From Diphasiastrum complanatum (lineage: Eukaryota > Streptophyta > Lycopodiopsida > Lycopodiales > Lycopodiaceae), in the NCBI GenBank assembly GCA_029204225.1, contig CM055101.1, positions 33,363,683 to 33,427,682 on the forward strand: DNA of 64,000 bases. Direction: 5' to 3'. Shown here one piece after another: positions 49,301 to 63,900 of the stretch. The number at the start of each line of letters is the position of its first letter. Within the stretch, counting starts at the first letter, position 1. The notes under the pieces are model-generated. The model saw only the letters and a program-made list of their open reading frames with translations. It was not told where the DNA came from and ran no database searches. The position numbers were made by a program, and so were the translations under genes.

Positions 49301-51641
49301 TGGATCCTGCTGAATTTCCACTTTCCAAACAAAACGTTAGTCCCAGGACAACCAGATTCCAGCTAGCATTAGAACCACTTCTTTGTCATATCTCCATAAT
49401 CCCAAAAACTATGATGTGAACTTTATCCTGCTTCCTGGCAAAAAGGAATCGGGATACTTTCCACAAGTTATTCTACATGGCACCTAACAAAAATTCGATT
49501 CAACTGCCTGCTCCTCTACGCGTTATCACAGCTGACACATTTTCTTCCTATAACTCAGATGATATACAAGTCCTTTAGCCAAAAGCTGTTGAGATTAGAC
49601 CTTTTCTTCGCACTTTGCTGGCCACAAACATAGCATGTGTCGAAAACACAGGTTAAGATTGAGATTTTCTTGAATGACATCCACTCCCTGAACATAGTGA
49701 TCACAAGATTCCAAATAGCCAGAATGGAATTCACCTTGAGAAGTTGACAAGTGTAATAGAAAACCCTAAAGATACCAGTTGATCAGATTTGCCCACCCCT
49801 TCAGGCTTCCACTTTATATGATATAAGTCAATACTTGGCCAAAAAAATTGCCAGGAACAAGCTTGATCAGGATTCAAAATCATTCAGTTTTTGGCAAAAC
49901 ATTTCCCTTGAACAAGCTTGATCAATCTTAAAGATAATTTGATTCTTGGCAAAGAAAACTGCAAGGAACTAAAACGAATATGTGCAATATAAAATTCTTC
50001 ATGAAGGTTTTTTATTGAGCAATTCAAACACGTAGATTGACATATAAAAACAAAAATAAAAAGTGGAGGTAGTTAGGCTACTGACAGTAAGTTGAACATT
50101 AGCTACATTGTTTGTTAGAGGGGCTAGGTGGGCATATGACCTATGTTTCTTGCAAAAAAGCTTGCCAAGAATTGAATGACAGTAAATCGCAATTTGAAAT
50201 TTCTAGAAGCAATTTCTCGATTTCAATCTTATTTGAATCTTCTGGTGACTATGATACTAGCAAAGTACATATCCTTCAGTCTATTTGCATCAACTTTGTT
50301 ATCTCCAACATCTGTTTCTTTTCACGTAATTTCTTTGCTGCTCGTGAGACCTTTCTAGCATCTCACTGCTACTTCATTGTCATTGTCCACTTCCAACAAA
50401 TGTGAGAAGTTATCAGTACTACCTATCCATTACCATCTACTAGTTATCAACTACAGTTCCTAGATTCAGCCTTCTTATCTGTTTAGCAAGTATCAGTTGC
50501 TGCAATCAGTTATTCGCTATTGATGACAGCAATCAGTTATCAATTACTGAACAACCAATTCCAGCAATCATCTACCAGTTATCTACAATCGGTTATCAAC
50601 TATAAGTAGGACAACCAATTGTAAAAATTATTTTACTAGAAATTCTAGATCTAGTGACATACTTGGAAAGCAAGATTCCAAGATCTCTCCCAGGATAAGA
50701 TACTTAGAGACTATTCTATTCAGAATGGGTTACTTTCCGAAATGTCTGCCAAAAAATGAAGAAATCAGAGCCCAAATCCTGCATGAATGTCATGATAGCC
50801 CATGCGCAGGACACTTAGGCACACAAAGTATGCTTTTATTGGCCAAAGCTTAAAAATCAGCGGACAATGCCAAGTGAATAAAGCTGAAAGACTTGAGGCA
50901 GCTGGCTTGTTACTTCCAATGGAAATTCCCGAAAGAAAGTGGAAAGCATTTCCATGGATTTTGTGCTTGGACTTCCTTGAAGAGGAAGCAATATGATGCC
51001 ATGTGGGTAGTAGTTGACAGGCTAAGCAAAATGACACAATTCTTTCCAGCAAAAATAAACGGGAATGCCTATCAACTAGATCTTTTGCAAACAATCAAAG
51101 TCCACCCAAATTTTCCACGTTAGTTATTTAAAGAGTGAGACCTTAGGCTAAGATTCCCATATTTCCTTCCTTCTTTTAAGGGGAGGGAACATCAGGGAAT
51201 CAACCCCTTGGGTCCCACACCTTACCTGAAATTGGACGTTGGATTAGGGCACACCTTACTTGAAATTGGACGTTGGATTAGGGCATGTTGACTTGACTAG
51301 TGACTCGTGGCCACTTGTCATAATCAGGTATATGTGCTTGGCATGGAGACTCCTACCTAGTTAGTATAGAAGGGGAGGAGACCTCATTTACCATTCATTT
51401 TGTCCACCTCGGAGAAGGTGGATGGTAGTGCGCATGTGCAAGCATAGCTAGGATGAGACCTAGCCAAGGGTAGGAGATGGTGGCTGCGGTATGAAACATC
51501 GTTATTACTGGAGGTCAGATCCTGCTTGATTCCATTGTGTTGACCAGCACTTGGCAGTTTCCAGTTTTGTAAGTCATAACACAGCCCCCTTGCGCTTAGC
51601 AGGCATCGTTGGAGCCAAAGGAGAGTGCAATGGGGCACTGG

Positions 51642-51698
<57 letters not shown>

Positions 51699-51810
51699 AA
51701 AGAAAGAAAGCTTGTGTAACGTCTTTTCCATGCCAAAAGGCATATAAGACGGGGAAGTACATGTAAAGTATGTTTTACCAAAACGGGTCAGTGTCGTAAA
51801 CACTATTAAC

Positions 51811-51855
<45 letters not shown>

Positions 51856-54800
51856 CTCTAGAAAGATTACCATTGGCCCATGCAAGAAAACAAATCATCT
51901 AAAGGATAAACATCATCTTCCACAATTGACATTGCCATACACAACAGGAACTTTGTAGCTCTCCTCTTGGTTCCCTCCACCTACTCACAATTAAAATGTG
52001 CCCCTTTAAGCAAATAAGTAGCTCCTACAATTCAGGCTTCAGCGAATATAGTATCAAGTAAAAGTTTATTGATTGCCATTGAAGAATGCATGTGTTTCCT
52101 CGGCAAAAATAGATCCCTTTGTTGATTGCAAAATAGGGTTGGAGATAATTACAACACATTCATCTAACCACAACGCTACTACCCTCATGTTGGACGTGCC
52201 AGGAAAATCATCGTATATAAGCCTCTTGACAAAGAGACTAATGCAAGACAATGTAGCAACCATAAGCTCAGAAGGCTTGTTTTGTCTGGAAGATTACTAG
52301 ATCTTAAATTTGGGGTTGACCACTGTTTATGTGTCATGGACCGTGTACTTCTCATACGGACAACTATGCTTGTCAAGTTCCTTGAGAAATTAGTGATGCT
52401 TTTTGCTCAGTTCTCAGTGACGGATGTAAGTATTTTCATCCACCATATAACATTCTTACCAATCTTTTAATCTTTGACATTTTTTGTAGGTACCAAAAAT
52501 AGCACCTTTTAGATGGGAACAACTGCAAATACATTCAGCAGACACACTTCGCACTTAACATTAAAAAATGCTCAAAAACGGACCTTTTCTGCAGGCTTGG
52601 ACCTTTTGACATTAGATCCTCGTTTTGCTTGCACAACTTCAACCATTGCTGCGACAGCAGCATCAGTATCTTCAGCTTCTGCTTTTTCCACAACAGCACC
52701 TCTTCTAGCCATCAGAAAGCCTGTGAGGGCTGACAATGCAATTGCTCTTTGCTTTGCATCCATTGTTACTTTTTCCTCCTGATCAGGTAATGTAGTCTCA
52801 TCGAGTTGTTCAGATGTAACTTGATTCAACGAAAGATCAGATTGGCCGTTCAGTGACTCCAATCCAAGATTGTCCTCCGGTAAGTTGCTAGCAGCAGGAG
52901 GAAGTGTTATAGATGAGAACATAGACACAATGGCTCTTAAATGCAAAGAAGACACCCCAAAGTGCTGTAAAGCGTCCGCATACTGCCCTTGGTTGAACAA
53001 AAACTGGCCATACCTGCTTTCCAATATAGGTTAGTGAAATAGCAAGTCAACCTCAAGATGTATGACTAGAAGATCATTTGTGTAATTTGGAAACCTTTCT
53101 GTAATTCCTACACAAAATCACGGGCTTTGTCCCAAAGTTTTTTACTAACAAAACAAAGCTACAGGGAAGAATGCGAGAAATGTGTTAACCATCTCACAGT
53201 CTACTGCTGACCTAGCTTGATGAGAACCATTTGGAAAAAAAATGATCTATGAAAGGTGAAATTACTAGCAAGCCAATGTAATCAGACTCTTTTTTAACAA
53301 ATGAAATAATATGGCATCCCACTGAGAAGTCACAAAATGTTTGTTAGTATGATGAAGTCACTCTGGAAAAAGGTCAAAGAAAGTTCTGTGTGTGGAAAGC
53401 GATTGGTCAAAACTCACAACGGTTCTTGATAATACTGATACAGACAGCCATAACCTTGATTGTAGTGATGAATAAAGCAAGCCATATGCAAAGTCACATT
53501 TATACTACCGGATATGGATAGAATCCTCTTTAGCAGATCGAAGAGCAGCATCCTCAGGTGGAAGCATTTTACAAAGAGCCAATGCATCGTCAAAATTTCC
53601 AGAAGCAGCCAATTGCACCACCTGGTACAACACCAAAATGCAACCTCTTATTTTTTCTGAGAAATCAAGTAGCAAAGAAGCAGTTCTCATTATAGCATAT
53701 ATGGACTTTGTCATGAGTTATAGTCAGTTTCGCTTCAAGATTCAATGCATTCAATAGTTAGCCAGACATGGACTTGAACTGCACACATATAAAGAAACTT
53801 ATAAGAGATGAGAACCTTATCTCAGGTCAAAAACTAATAGATTGCCAATGCCATAGTTTTAAAAATTATGTGAATCGAAAAAGAACCAACTCCTGAATAA
53901 TATGATCAATCAGAAAGGACAACAGCAAAAAGGGTGCAGTATTGGCATATCCACACTTCAAGAAGCCAAGGAATGCTCTAGTGGCCAATAATCACAAGCA
54001 TCGAACTACTTGCAGCCATACTTGAAGTCTTCTTCTATGCCAAGATTGAATTTCTCAGCTTTTTCAGAAATAAAAAACTCCAGTATATACACATCAAGCC
54101 TATGTTCTAAGAACAAACCAGCTGAGACTTCTGGATCCTATTTTCCATCTGTTTAGATATGAGTGTTTTCTTGTGCATTAGGAGAGGAGAGTGGCTAGAG
54201 CAAGGGCGGAGGAAGAACGAAATGGAATGAAGCAAGCAGACAGAAAAGGAGAAGATCAAGGAAGGAGGATGGAGAACTTGGAAGAAAGAAGGAGATAGGA
54301 AGTGCTTAGGGTAAGGAGGAAAGAAGAGGGAGAAGGTTCAAGGAAGGAAAAAGCAAGGTAGAAGGATAGCGAGAGGAAAAAGAGAACCTCATAAGGAAGT
54401 TATATGGGCATCCTCTTCAATAACTCTAACCTAAATTTCGGTTTTATGTTGCTAAACATAGTAGCACCATGTAGAGCATCTAGCAAATCCTTAATGCATG
54501 GCATAGGATATCCATGCTTAACAATTATATTGTTCAAGTCTCAATAATCCACACACATATGCCAAGATCCGTCCGTTTTTCCACTAGAATGATGGGCAAG
54601 GCAAAAGGCGAGAAGCTAGGTCTGATCTATACATTTGCATGATAATCCTCTAGCAACTTCCTCACCTCTTCTTCCTTTCTATATGGTGGCTTATTAGCAG
54701 GATAGGATCCGAAAATTAGCTCAATCTCAACATTTCTACTAGGCGGTAATGTAGATGGCAGATCATCTGTAAACACATCTACAAACTCTCTCCTAGTCTC

Positions 54801-57800
54801 CTAGTCTAGGTTAGCTAAAGTATCATCTTGCACCTGCCACATGCTACTTTCACTAGTACTAGTAGTAATATCCAACAGAAGACAAACATATATACTTGCA
54901 TAGCTTGACTCAAGCAACTATGTAGACCAGTGATCCTAGAGGCACATCAAGCTAGCCACAAATGGAATGAACATTGTCACCATGCTGAAACTCGTACACA
55001 TGAGTGCCCCAGGCTATGTAACGCTTCCGCATCGCATGCCAATGCATCCCCATAAAGACTAACGAATCGTGCTAGAAATTTTTTTTCAAAACAACTCATA
55101 CTCACAACCCTCTTGTCTCGGATTTTTGTACCCTTCCCATCAACCATCTCGACTGTGTAGTGGTACTTGGATGGTTGTGTGTTCACTCTTAAATCCTTAA
55201 GAGGGGTCGAATTCATGAAATTATGTGAGGACCCAATGTCAAATAGAGCTAAAAAATCTCTACCACAAAGTTGACCACACATAAGTATCAAACAAGCATC
55301 AGGAAATTGATACCCATATTGCACCGCTTTCAAGAATGTCACAGGAGGAGCCATGTCTACCTTCCACACCATAGAAACATTCATCAATTGAAGAACAAAG
55401 GGACTAGCTTTTTTATACAATCTCCTCTACTTCCGACGGCTATTGTTGTTGCTCTACTTGAGAATTGAAGGTGGTTCTCATTTGGTTACATGGACATTAG
55501 TTCCCAAAGTGTCCACAGCATAAGGTCTCTCTTTTTGCCCGCTCTTGGTCTTGTGGCAATACCATAGAGCGTGATCCCCTTGGGCATTAGGCGGCCCATA
55601 CAACCCTTTTGCCTTTTGGAGCACCAATCCCTTTTCCTTTTTGGCCAACCTGAGCTTACCCTAGCCCTTGCCATTGGCCTAAAAATTTGCATACTTTTGG
55701 TGGGGCAAAGTAAAGAAGGATTATTATAACCCCAAAGATAAGATTTGAATGTTATCTTCTTGTTGTTCCATCTCCATTATCCAAAATGTAAGATCTAGAA
55801 CTCCAAACCCACTGCTAAAAGACTCTCCATCGATCCTCGAGCTCTCCATCCAAGAGTTAGCCTTCGAGTGCTGACCTCTTTCATCTCTAACCCTAAGCCA
55901 ATGCCAACAAACCACACCTTCCCTCTCAAAGCACAGCTAAATCACCTTGTAAAGTTCCACCATAGCTCTCAATTTTCTCGAAAGTGCTTCTCCAATAATG
56001 AATTCTCTCTCAAAGGTTGGAGAACTTTAAAGGTTGGAGCCATCAGCATAAAGGGAACAGACCCTAAAAGGTAGGTGAGATAAGGTCCTATCCTTGCTAG
56101 CATGGCAATGAACCCTAAGGGTTGACCCAATTGTGCCTTTTAAAGATATAACATTCTCTCCCCCTTAAACAATAAAGGTCAAAGAGATAACTTTTGTGAG
56201 CAATACTCATATATGTACTATTCCAATCTACCGATTCCAAGCTCTTCGATTCAAATGCAATTGTTATCAACATTGCTACCAACAAGACATATGCATCTGG
56301 TGCTTTGAATAATCTACAGTCCTCCTAGGCCTGTAGTGTTTGCTAGCAATCATCGAGCTGCTTTGAGCTATGATCAAAATTTAGGAGGTACTAATAACGA
56401 GTACCACTAGCTCTATTGGAAATTAGTCATTTATTCAATCATGCAAGAGGCAAAAGGGAGAGAGAACACAATGTCTGTGCTAGAGAGAATAGCACAATTT
56501 CACAATGAGTGGAGGGAGAGATATGAAGTAATGACTGTGAAGGATTTCAAATCATTCAAGATCCAATCCATGTCCCTGATCTTTGGTTACAAAAAGGAGC
56601 AAACCAACAATCTTGCCAATGTAAAAAAATCAACATCTACATACAAAATGAGATGCAAACTCTAAGAGATACTGACCATACAATTACAATACTCTACTGT
56701 ATTTCACACATGTGGAACCGAAAATAGCAATGAATGATCATTCTACACATAGAATTGCAAGATAACATCATGAGAGTGCACCAATGAGTAGTAGAACCCA
56801 AAGAGAACCATGTATAATGATGAAATGAGAGAGAGAAGAGAGAAGATCCTTTTCTCCACGAGTTACAGCAATATATAGCAGGTCCAAACCCTATTTGCCA
56901 CTTGGCTTTCCCTCCAAAATGTAAACCCTACTATTTTTGGGTCTAGATTCAATGTACCCAAAGTTCAAATTTGAATCTCTCTCAAACTCGACTACCAACT
57001 TTCCCACACTTTCAAAAAGTGTTTATTGAATGTATTTTAAACTAATATGATATCAAAAAGTTTATCTCTAAGTCTAAAATGGGTTTTGGCCTCATATTGA
57101 CAATTTACCAAAATATGATTAAACTAGACTAAACTTGTTGAAATCTCTCACACACCCTCTTCAACTAGTTTTGGCATAGTTTTAACCATACTACTTTGAT
57201 CCAACTTTAGAATGATCTCCATCCTAAGTATAGATCTCGTTTCTAAGGTTCTAAAGTATCTTACATAATTGATATAGAGAATAGTGTCCAAATTGGATGC
57301 TTCACTATCTCTTACATCAATTTTACACATCAAGATATAACATGAAATAGAATGTGTTTCAAACTTTGAACTCTCTGGAAAATTATAGCAACCAAACAAT
57401 AAATGTGAGTGACGACCATTTGCTTGCTTGTCTCCTCCAGCTTTGTCCTTTCTTGATATGTCTCCAGCATAAAACTCCATGAATGAGCCTCCATCTCCAT
57501 CTTGCCACAAGATATCATCAACACTTGATGACTTGGCCATGAATGAGTGACATAATGAACCTCCATTAGCTTCATTTCCATGAGCAAAACCAGCCAAGAA
57601 TGCTAGTACAACTCCAACAATAAGATATTGCAAGACAATGTAGCTAGTTTGTCCATATCTTGACAATTTGCACACATTCACATGAAATAGCTCAAACATG
57701 AGATAGAACAAGTAAAGTAAACTTGAACAACACTTCCTTGCTGCTCCTTTGACCTTACTTGAGTTTAAAGACTCCTGCAAAAACAGATCCATAACATCTT

Positions 57801-60800
57801 TGCCAAATAACCTTCCTTTGATACTCTTGACTAGCTCCAAATTGCCACCTTTCCTTTTGTGTTGTTGAAGCCCTTTGAGACCAACCTCTTGATCTTCCTC
57901 TTGACCATCAAAGTCATTGAACAAACTTTGTTTTTCAGATCCATTACTTGCTTTTCCAGCATGAAAACCACAAGAACCAATATCCACTTGCATAGCATTA
58001 TCTACACAAGAAAATTCTCCAAAACATGTGAGTAAAGCAAAATGTGTCTCTTCCACTTGCTTACCTTTCTCTTGATCATCAAAGATATCAAAGATATGAA
58101 TATCTTCAGACCTAAACCTCTGGAAATACTCCCTCTCAAACATATGATCTTGATCCAACAAGATCTCATCAATGCTTGATCTCGAATTTCCACAAAGGTT
58201 AGAAAAAACAATGTCATAAATCAAAAGATAGATTCCAAACTTTCCATCCATCATGAAGTAAGTAGAGTAGGAGAAGATTAGTATCAAACCTAATAAATCG
58301 AGCCCTTTTGAGTCTATAAAAAACATCAATAAGCTCACCAATGAGATCTCCCTTGCCTTGAAAAAATTGCCTCTCGATTTGCTCCATGTAGTCTTCTCCA
58401 AGCAACCTTTTGCCATCTCGATCATGAGTGATCAATTCACAATTATAGAATCCTTTGAGTTGATGAAGAGATGTGAGATCCATGACTTGGATCTTCCCAA
58501 GAACCGATCTTCCATTGCTCTTTCCTTCATAAGACTCCCTCTTAATGATTGCATAATAAGAAGTAAAAACCTCAAAAACATTAGAAGCCATGAAATTAGT
58601 ACTTTCAGCATAAAAATGATTGAAGTACTCTCTTTTTTCAAACAAGAACTTCTACTCAATGTTTTAGGTAATGACTCATATGACAATGATTCCTCCTCAC
58701 TATCATTCACAATGACATCATTCAAAGTACATCCTACTTTGAGCTCTTCACATACTTTTCTTCTTCTTGACTTGTGACTATCTCCCTCACCAAGTCTCTT
58801 GATAGAACCATTTGATCTACTCTCTTAATGAAGACATGTGACTCCACTTGTTGGAAAAATGACTTTCTTGGACTCATCACAAAAGAATGTAAAAGAACCA
58901 CCTTCTTCATGCATGCACCTAGCAACATCTTTTTCCATATGATCAAAGAAATCATTAACAACAATCTTTTCCAAGGAAGAACCTCCACCTCCATTGATGA
59001 AGTTAGCTCTTTCCTTACCTTTTGCATGCTTGCACTTGCCATGAAGAACCATTGAAACACCATCATTATCCTCAAGACTAGCCAAGTTAGCACAAAGATG
59101 AACATCTCCAAGAAGCATATTAGATCTTGACCTAGATCTAGCATAAGGAAGCTTGTTAGACTTTATATAAGATCCACCAATCTTATTGATGCTAAAAGGG
59201 AACTTTGGAAAGTTGAGACCAATCTCCTTTTCCATTCCATCCTTTTTGTTAGCCATAACAAAAGCACCAAGCTTGAAAAGTCTACCTTGTCTATTGCCCC
59301 TAGCAACCAAGATTTCTTCCTTTGTAATGAAACAAGCATCACCACCAAACTTTACCATATATCCTTTCTCTATCATTTGACCAACACTTAGCAAATTCTT
59401 TGAAAGTGAAGGGATGTAAAGAACACCATCAAGTCTTACTTTCCTATTAGTAGAGTGACAAATAGGAATTGAACCAATACTTCAATCACACACTCACCAC
59501 CATTGGTCATGTGAATTGCTTTCTTGGCTCTATCATAAGTGACCAAAGAAGTAAAGAACTGCTTGTGACTAGTCATGTGTGAACTAGCTCCACTATCAAT
59601 CCACCATGAATCTTTGTCACCTTCACTTGATATTGGACTTGAAGAACACATCAAAAAGAGAATCACCACCACCTATATCCTCATCATTCGTAGTAAAGTT
59701 GCTTTGCTTGCTACCTTCATCTCTTGGCTTCTTCAAACATTCATTCGCAAAATGCCCTTTGATTCCACAATAAAAGCATTTGAACTTTGACTTATCTTTC
59801 TTTTTGCCAAAAGAGGAAGTCTCACCTTGATCTTGCCCTTTAGACCACTTGCCTTTGCCTTTGCCCTTGCCCTTGAACTTGCCTTTGATGAACATAGCCT
59901 CCTCTTTATATTGAGATGTCGATGTAGATCCACGTCCTCTTGATGAAGCCTATACTCCTCATTCACCAAGATCTCTTGCAAATCCACAATACTTGGCAAA
60001 GTCTTTTGAATAGCAAAACTTTGAACAAGATTAGCATGATCATCCAACAAGCCATTAAGTATAACTTGAACAAGTTCTACCTCCTCAATGCTCTCATCAA
60101 TACATGCTAACTCATCATTGAATGCTTTAACCCTCAAAACAAAAGCATCTCTTCCTTCTTTTGCAATTTTGAAAGATTTGCCTCCTAAGAGTAAGTACTC
60201 TTGATGTAGACTTGGATTCATAAAGCTTCTTCAAATCTTCCCAAGCCTCCAAAGATGATGTGCACTTACCAACTTCCTTGAGAAGTTCATTGATAACATT
60301 CATCTTAATCATGTGTAGAGCCTTCTTTGCTCTCTTGTCATATCTCACTTGATCTTGAGGTGCTTGAGGCCTCTCCTCCACACCTACAACAATCTCCATC
60401 AATTCATTCATCTCCAATAAGGATTCCACAATAAAATAGAATAAAAAATAATAAGACAGATCCATCGATCAAGAAGTGTAAATTAGAGTCCAATGCACAA
60501 AACACTCTCTTGAATGTCAACAAATGAACTCAAGAAGAAATCACAAAGATATGGAACCTCTCAAATCTCTTCTAGCACTTCTAAGTAGAAAATCAACACA
60601 TAGAATAGTGAAATCTTGATCAACCTATGATCTATCCTCAATCTAACGATTCTTGCCACTTCCTAAGATTGAAACACACTCAATGTAAAGATCAATGCAT
60701 GCAGGTGAGAGTGAGCAACCCCGCTTGACCCTGATAGCACTTATGACCTGCTCAAATATACTTGCAAAGCATGCTTGTAGAGGAACGCATTCCACCATTC

Positions 60801-60859
60801 AGAAACGCAAAACAAAATTTGCAACATGTTTGCAAATTTTTTCTTTTCTAGCCACAAGC

Positions 60860-60913
<54 letters not shown>

Positions 60914-63900
60914 TATTAATGTCTTTTCCATGCCAATGAACGAGTCCATGTCAAGCGGTACATTTGGGAATGTATGAAACGTGTCCAAACAGTGAAGAAA
61001 AATGAACTAAGTATAGCTGCTAAATCAAAGTGCATCTAATACAAGAATATATAAATATTAGCGTAATGATAATGGTGTAGCATAATGTCATCAAGTCCAG
61101 CTGCTACTGAAGAAAGATGTAATGGGGATTGCAATTAGAGGAGGTATGTGCTGTTGACATCGTCGATGAGGTCGTCATCTATAAGATATGTGGCCCCTTA
61201 TGGTATGACATGTGGCTTTGTGAACCATTTGAGCTTGGGAAGTACGCAGGCTTTGGTCTCCATGTCGCAAGACGTCACTGTCGTCTGAGCTGGATCAATT
61301 TGTGATCTCCAACGCGAGAAGGATGTAATCTCGAGCTGCATGTTAGAGTGACTCGACTGAGCTAGCTAACATAAATCATGTCATAGTAGAAGCATCTCCC
61401 TGATCATGAGTGGATCCTCATATGCTATAATAGATCTCAGTGTGACAGGTGCACTCGGAAGAGGCAATGATATCTTTCTCTAATCTCATGATAGATTGGG
61501 CATCTAAATAAATCCTCTCCTCCCACGAGGTGCCCTGGAAGCGTCCAGTTAGTCTCAATCTCAAGTTGATGTTATGAGACTTTGAGCTGCCACAATATGA
61601 ATCTCAGACCATGTGATAATCCAAAGTCTAAATAACGTGGTAGAGGCGGGAATCCTGGATGTGGTAGAGAGAGAAAGTAAGAGAGATGTTGTAAGGGCAC
61701 CATTGGAGGCGTCTGAACATTCAACGAGTATCTATTTGCCAGTACAGACGCAATGGGGATGGTGGCTGGTTCAACAAGTGTGGAGCAAGAAATTAAAATT
61801 TGATTTTGGGTAAACATATGTAAGATATTTGGTAAATGTAAAGAACAAGGTGCAGGTAGTCCATTGAGGTGTCGTAATATGCTAGAATATGTTTCTTCAT
61901 GCCTACAAGAGTGCCTATGCTGCTAGTTTTGGTCGTTATGGCACAAATATGAAGTTTTAAAGGTGATGCTCGCAATTCGTTTAGCCCTATTTTATGAAGT
62001 GAGCTGTAGGGATCCAATTGACATGTTGTAAGGTGCCAAAATGTGTTTCTTCATGCTTACAAGAAATGCCTAAGCCACTAGTTTTGGTTGTTACAGCACG
62101 TATGTCAAGTTTTGAATGTGACGCTCGCATTTCGTGTCTTTTTTAGCGATATTTTGTGAACTGAGTTGTAGGGATCCGATTCACAAGATGTTAGATGCTA
62201 CACTCTCTTCACGTCTACAAGAATGCCAAGAATGTTTGTTTTCATTCATAACAATCTATGTGGAAGTCATTCAATGTCGACCATATCGGTCCAAAAAAAG
62301 AGTATGGTTTTAGAGTTTTAGGATTTGATTAGGGGTTGCATTAGATGTGAGGGGTGTTGTGTTATATTCATTGCTATAAAATACACATCTTGATGTTATT
62401 GATGTGATTTACTAAACCTTTGCACACTTTGTGTATGTGGGCACTAGCAATTTGTTCCTAACTGGATTGACCTTTAAACTTTTTTGGCTTATGTTTTCCC
62501 AAAGGCTAAAAGCCACCCAATGTAGGCGCTTCGAGCTCCTTGGCCTTTTTACCATCTTCATAATTTAGGGCCATCTAAAGTGCCCTTTGGAGGCTATGAG
62601 TCTACTCCTTCGTTACAAAAGGCCTAAAACTCTCACGCAAGCCCTCCATGAATTGAAATACCTTTAGGAATAGAGGTACCTCCTCGGGTATCCACATCAA
62701 GGCCTCTCGATACTTGTTCACATATTCTTGTGCGAACATATTGCCTTGCTTCAAACAGGTTTATGCTTGCAAAGCCTGATTCTTCTCAACTAGGGGCACC
62801 CATGAAAATATGCTTGAATGACTCTCATGTAGTAGGCACCAGATTAACCTTCTCGATCTTTCTCCAACATCTTTGTGCAATTTCTTAAAGGCAATAGGTA
62901 GCTTCAATAATCTTCTGAATGTCTATAACATAGATGCAGCCCACGTTCTCAAATGTGATCCAGATCACATTCCATATCAGGATTTCCCATTAGGGTTTTC
63001 CGAAACGCAGATTTTTTGTTTTTTTTCGGGGGGTGCCAATATATGGGTATCAGATTGAAAGTATTTTCAAGAGCAATTCAGTTACCTAGTTTGCCAGGAG
63101 TTTCAACAGGAGTACGGTCGAATTTTGGGTCATTAAGTGATTCTTTATCGAACATCTCTATTTCTGTATTATGTCAAAGCTTGTGACAAAAATGTGAATC
63201 AACTCAACAACAACAAAATATGAGTACATTACACAGTGCCAACCTGAAAGTAAGCTTGTACCGTTGATTGTTTTCACTCCAACATCTTTCTGGTTTGCAA
63301 TGTATCATCTGTAATGGACCAGATCAATATAGCTCTAGCCACTATGCAATGTTAGCCATAGGTCGTTTTTCTTTTTGAAAAAAAAATTTCCGATCCAGGT
63401 CACAGATCGCTGACGTTCTAGAACACACGTTCCATAACGTTTTTGCAGCGGACTGTGATCCATTGCAACACTGGTCTATTATCCTGCACACTTGGAAAGC
63501 CTTCTCCCATTTCCACAGTCCATTCTCCACCACGTCATATTTCTCATGGCAACTGCTCCTGTATAAGGCAGCTTCAAATATTTGATAGATGGTAGTTTTT
63601 TCTGTTCTGATGATTAATCATCTTCTCTCTCACTTGACAATGGATCAACAGCTACCATAACCATTCAGCTTACCCTCTCTTGTTCCTCTGGGGAATTACT
63701 AGCCTTACTCAATCGTGATTGAGGGTAACAATATAGGGCAAGGGCAAAACAATAATCAAGAAGTACCAACTTCCTTGACAGCAAAATGCCTTGAAAAAAA
63801 ATGTCTTTAAAAGCGGGCTACATTGCGTAGAAATCCTAAATATTGGAACATACAAGTTTTTCCATGCTAAGAACAATAAAAGACAATGTGGCTTTAATGC

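Larger units (their letters stand above)
47115..52583 (-). other. VPS39 intron, 5.5 kb
   Basis: Contains a Gypsy integrase fragment and two GA microsatellites near its 5' part. The portion 47115-50754 has no supported gene, though pieces with CACACATTG-like words and a short repeated GCGCCTGCCTATTT (near 49060 and 49096) occur. Confidence 0.8.
57148..60465 (-). mobile_element. Copia-like element with pol replaced by unfamiliar ORFs
   Basis: The minus strand carries Copia gag (60465-59623), protease (59436-59672) and the segment normally leading to integrase (from 59394, [11 protein letters not shown]). But where the pre-integrase, integrase, RT and RNase H should follow there is ~2.1 kb of ORFs with none of their motifs, ending at a purine tract and LTR start. 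It therefore looks non-autonomous. Confidence 0.75.
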
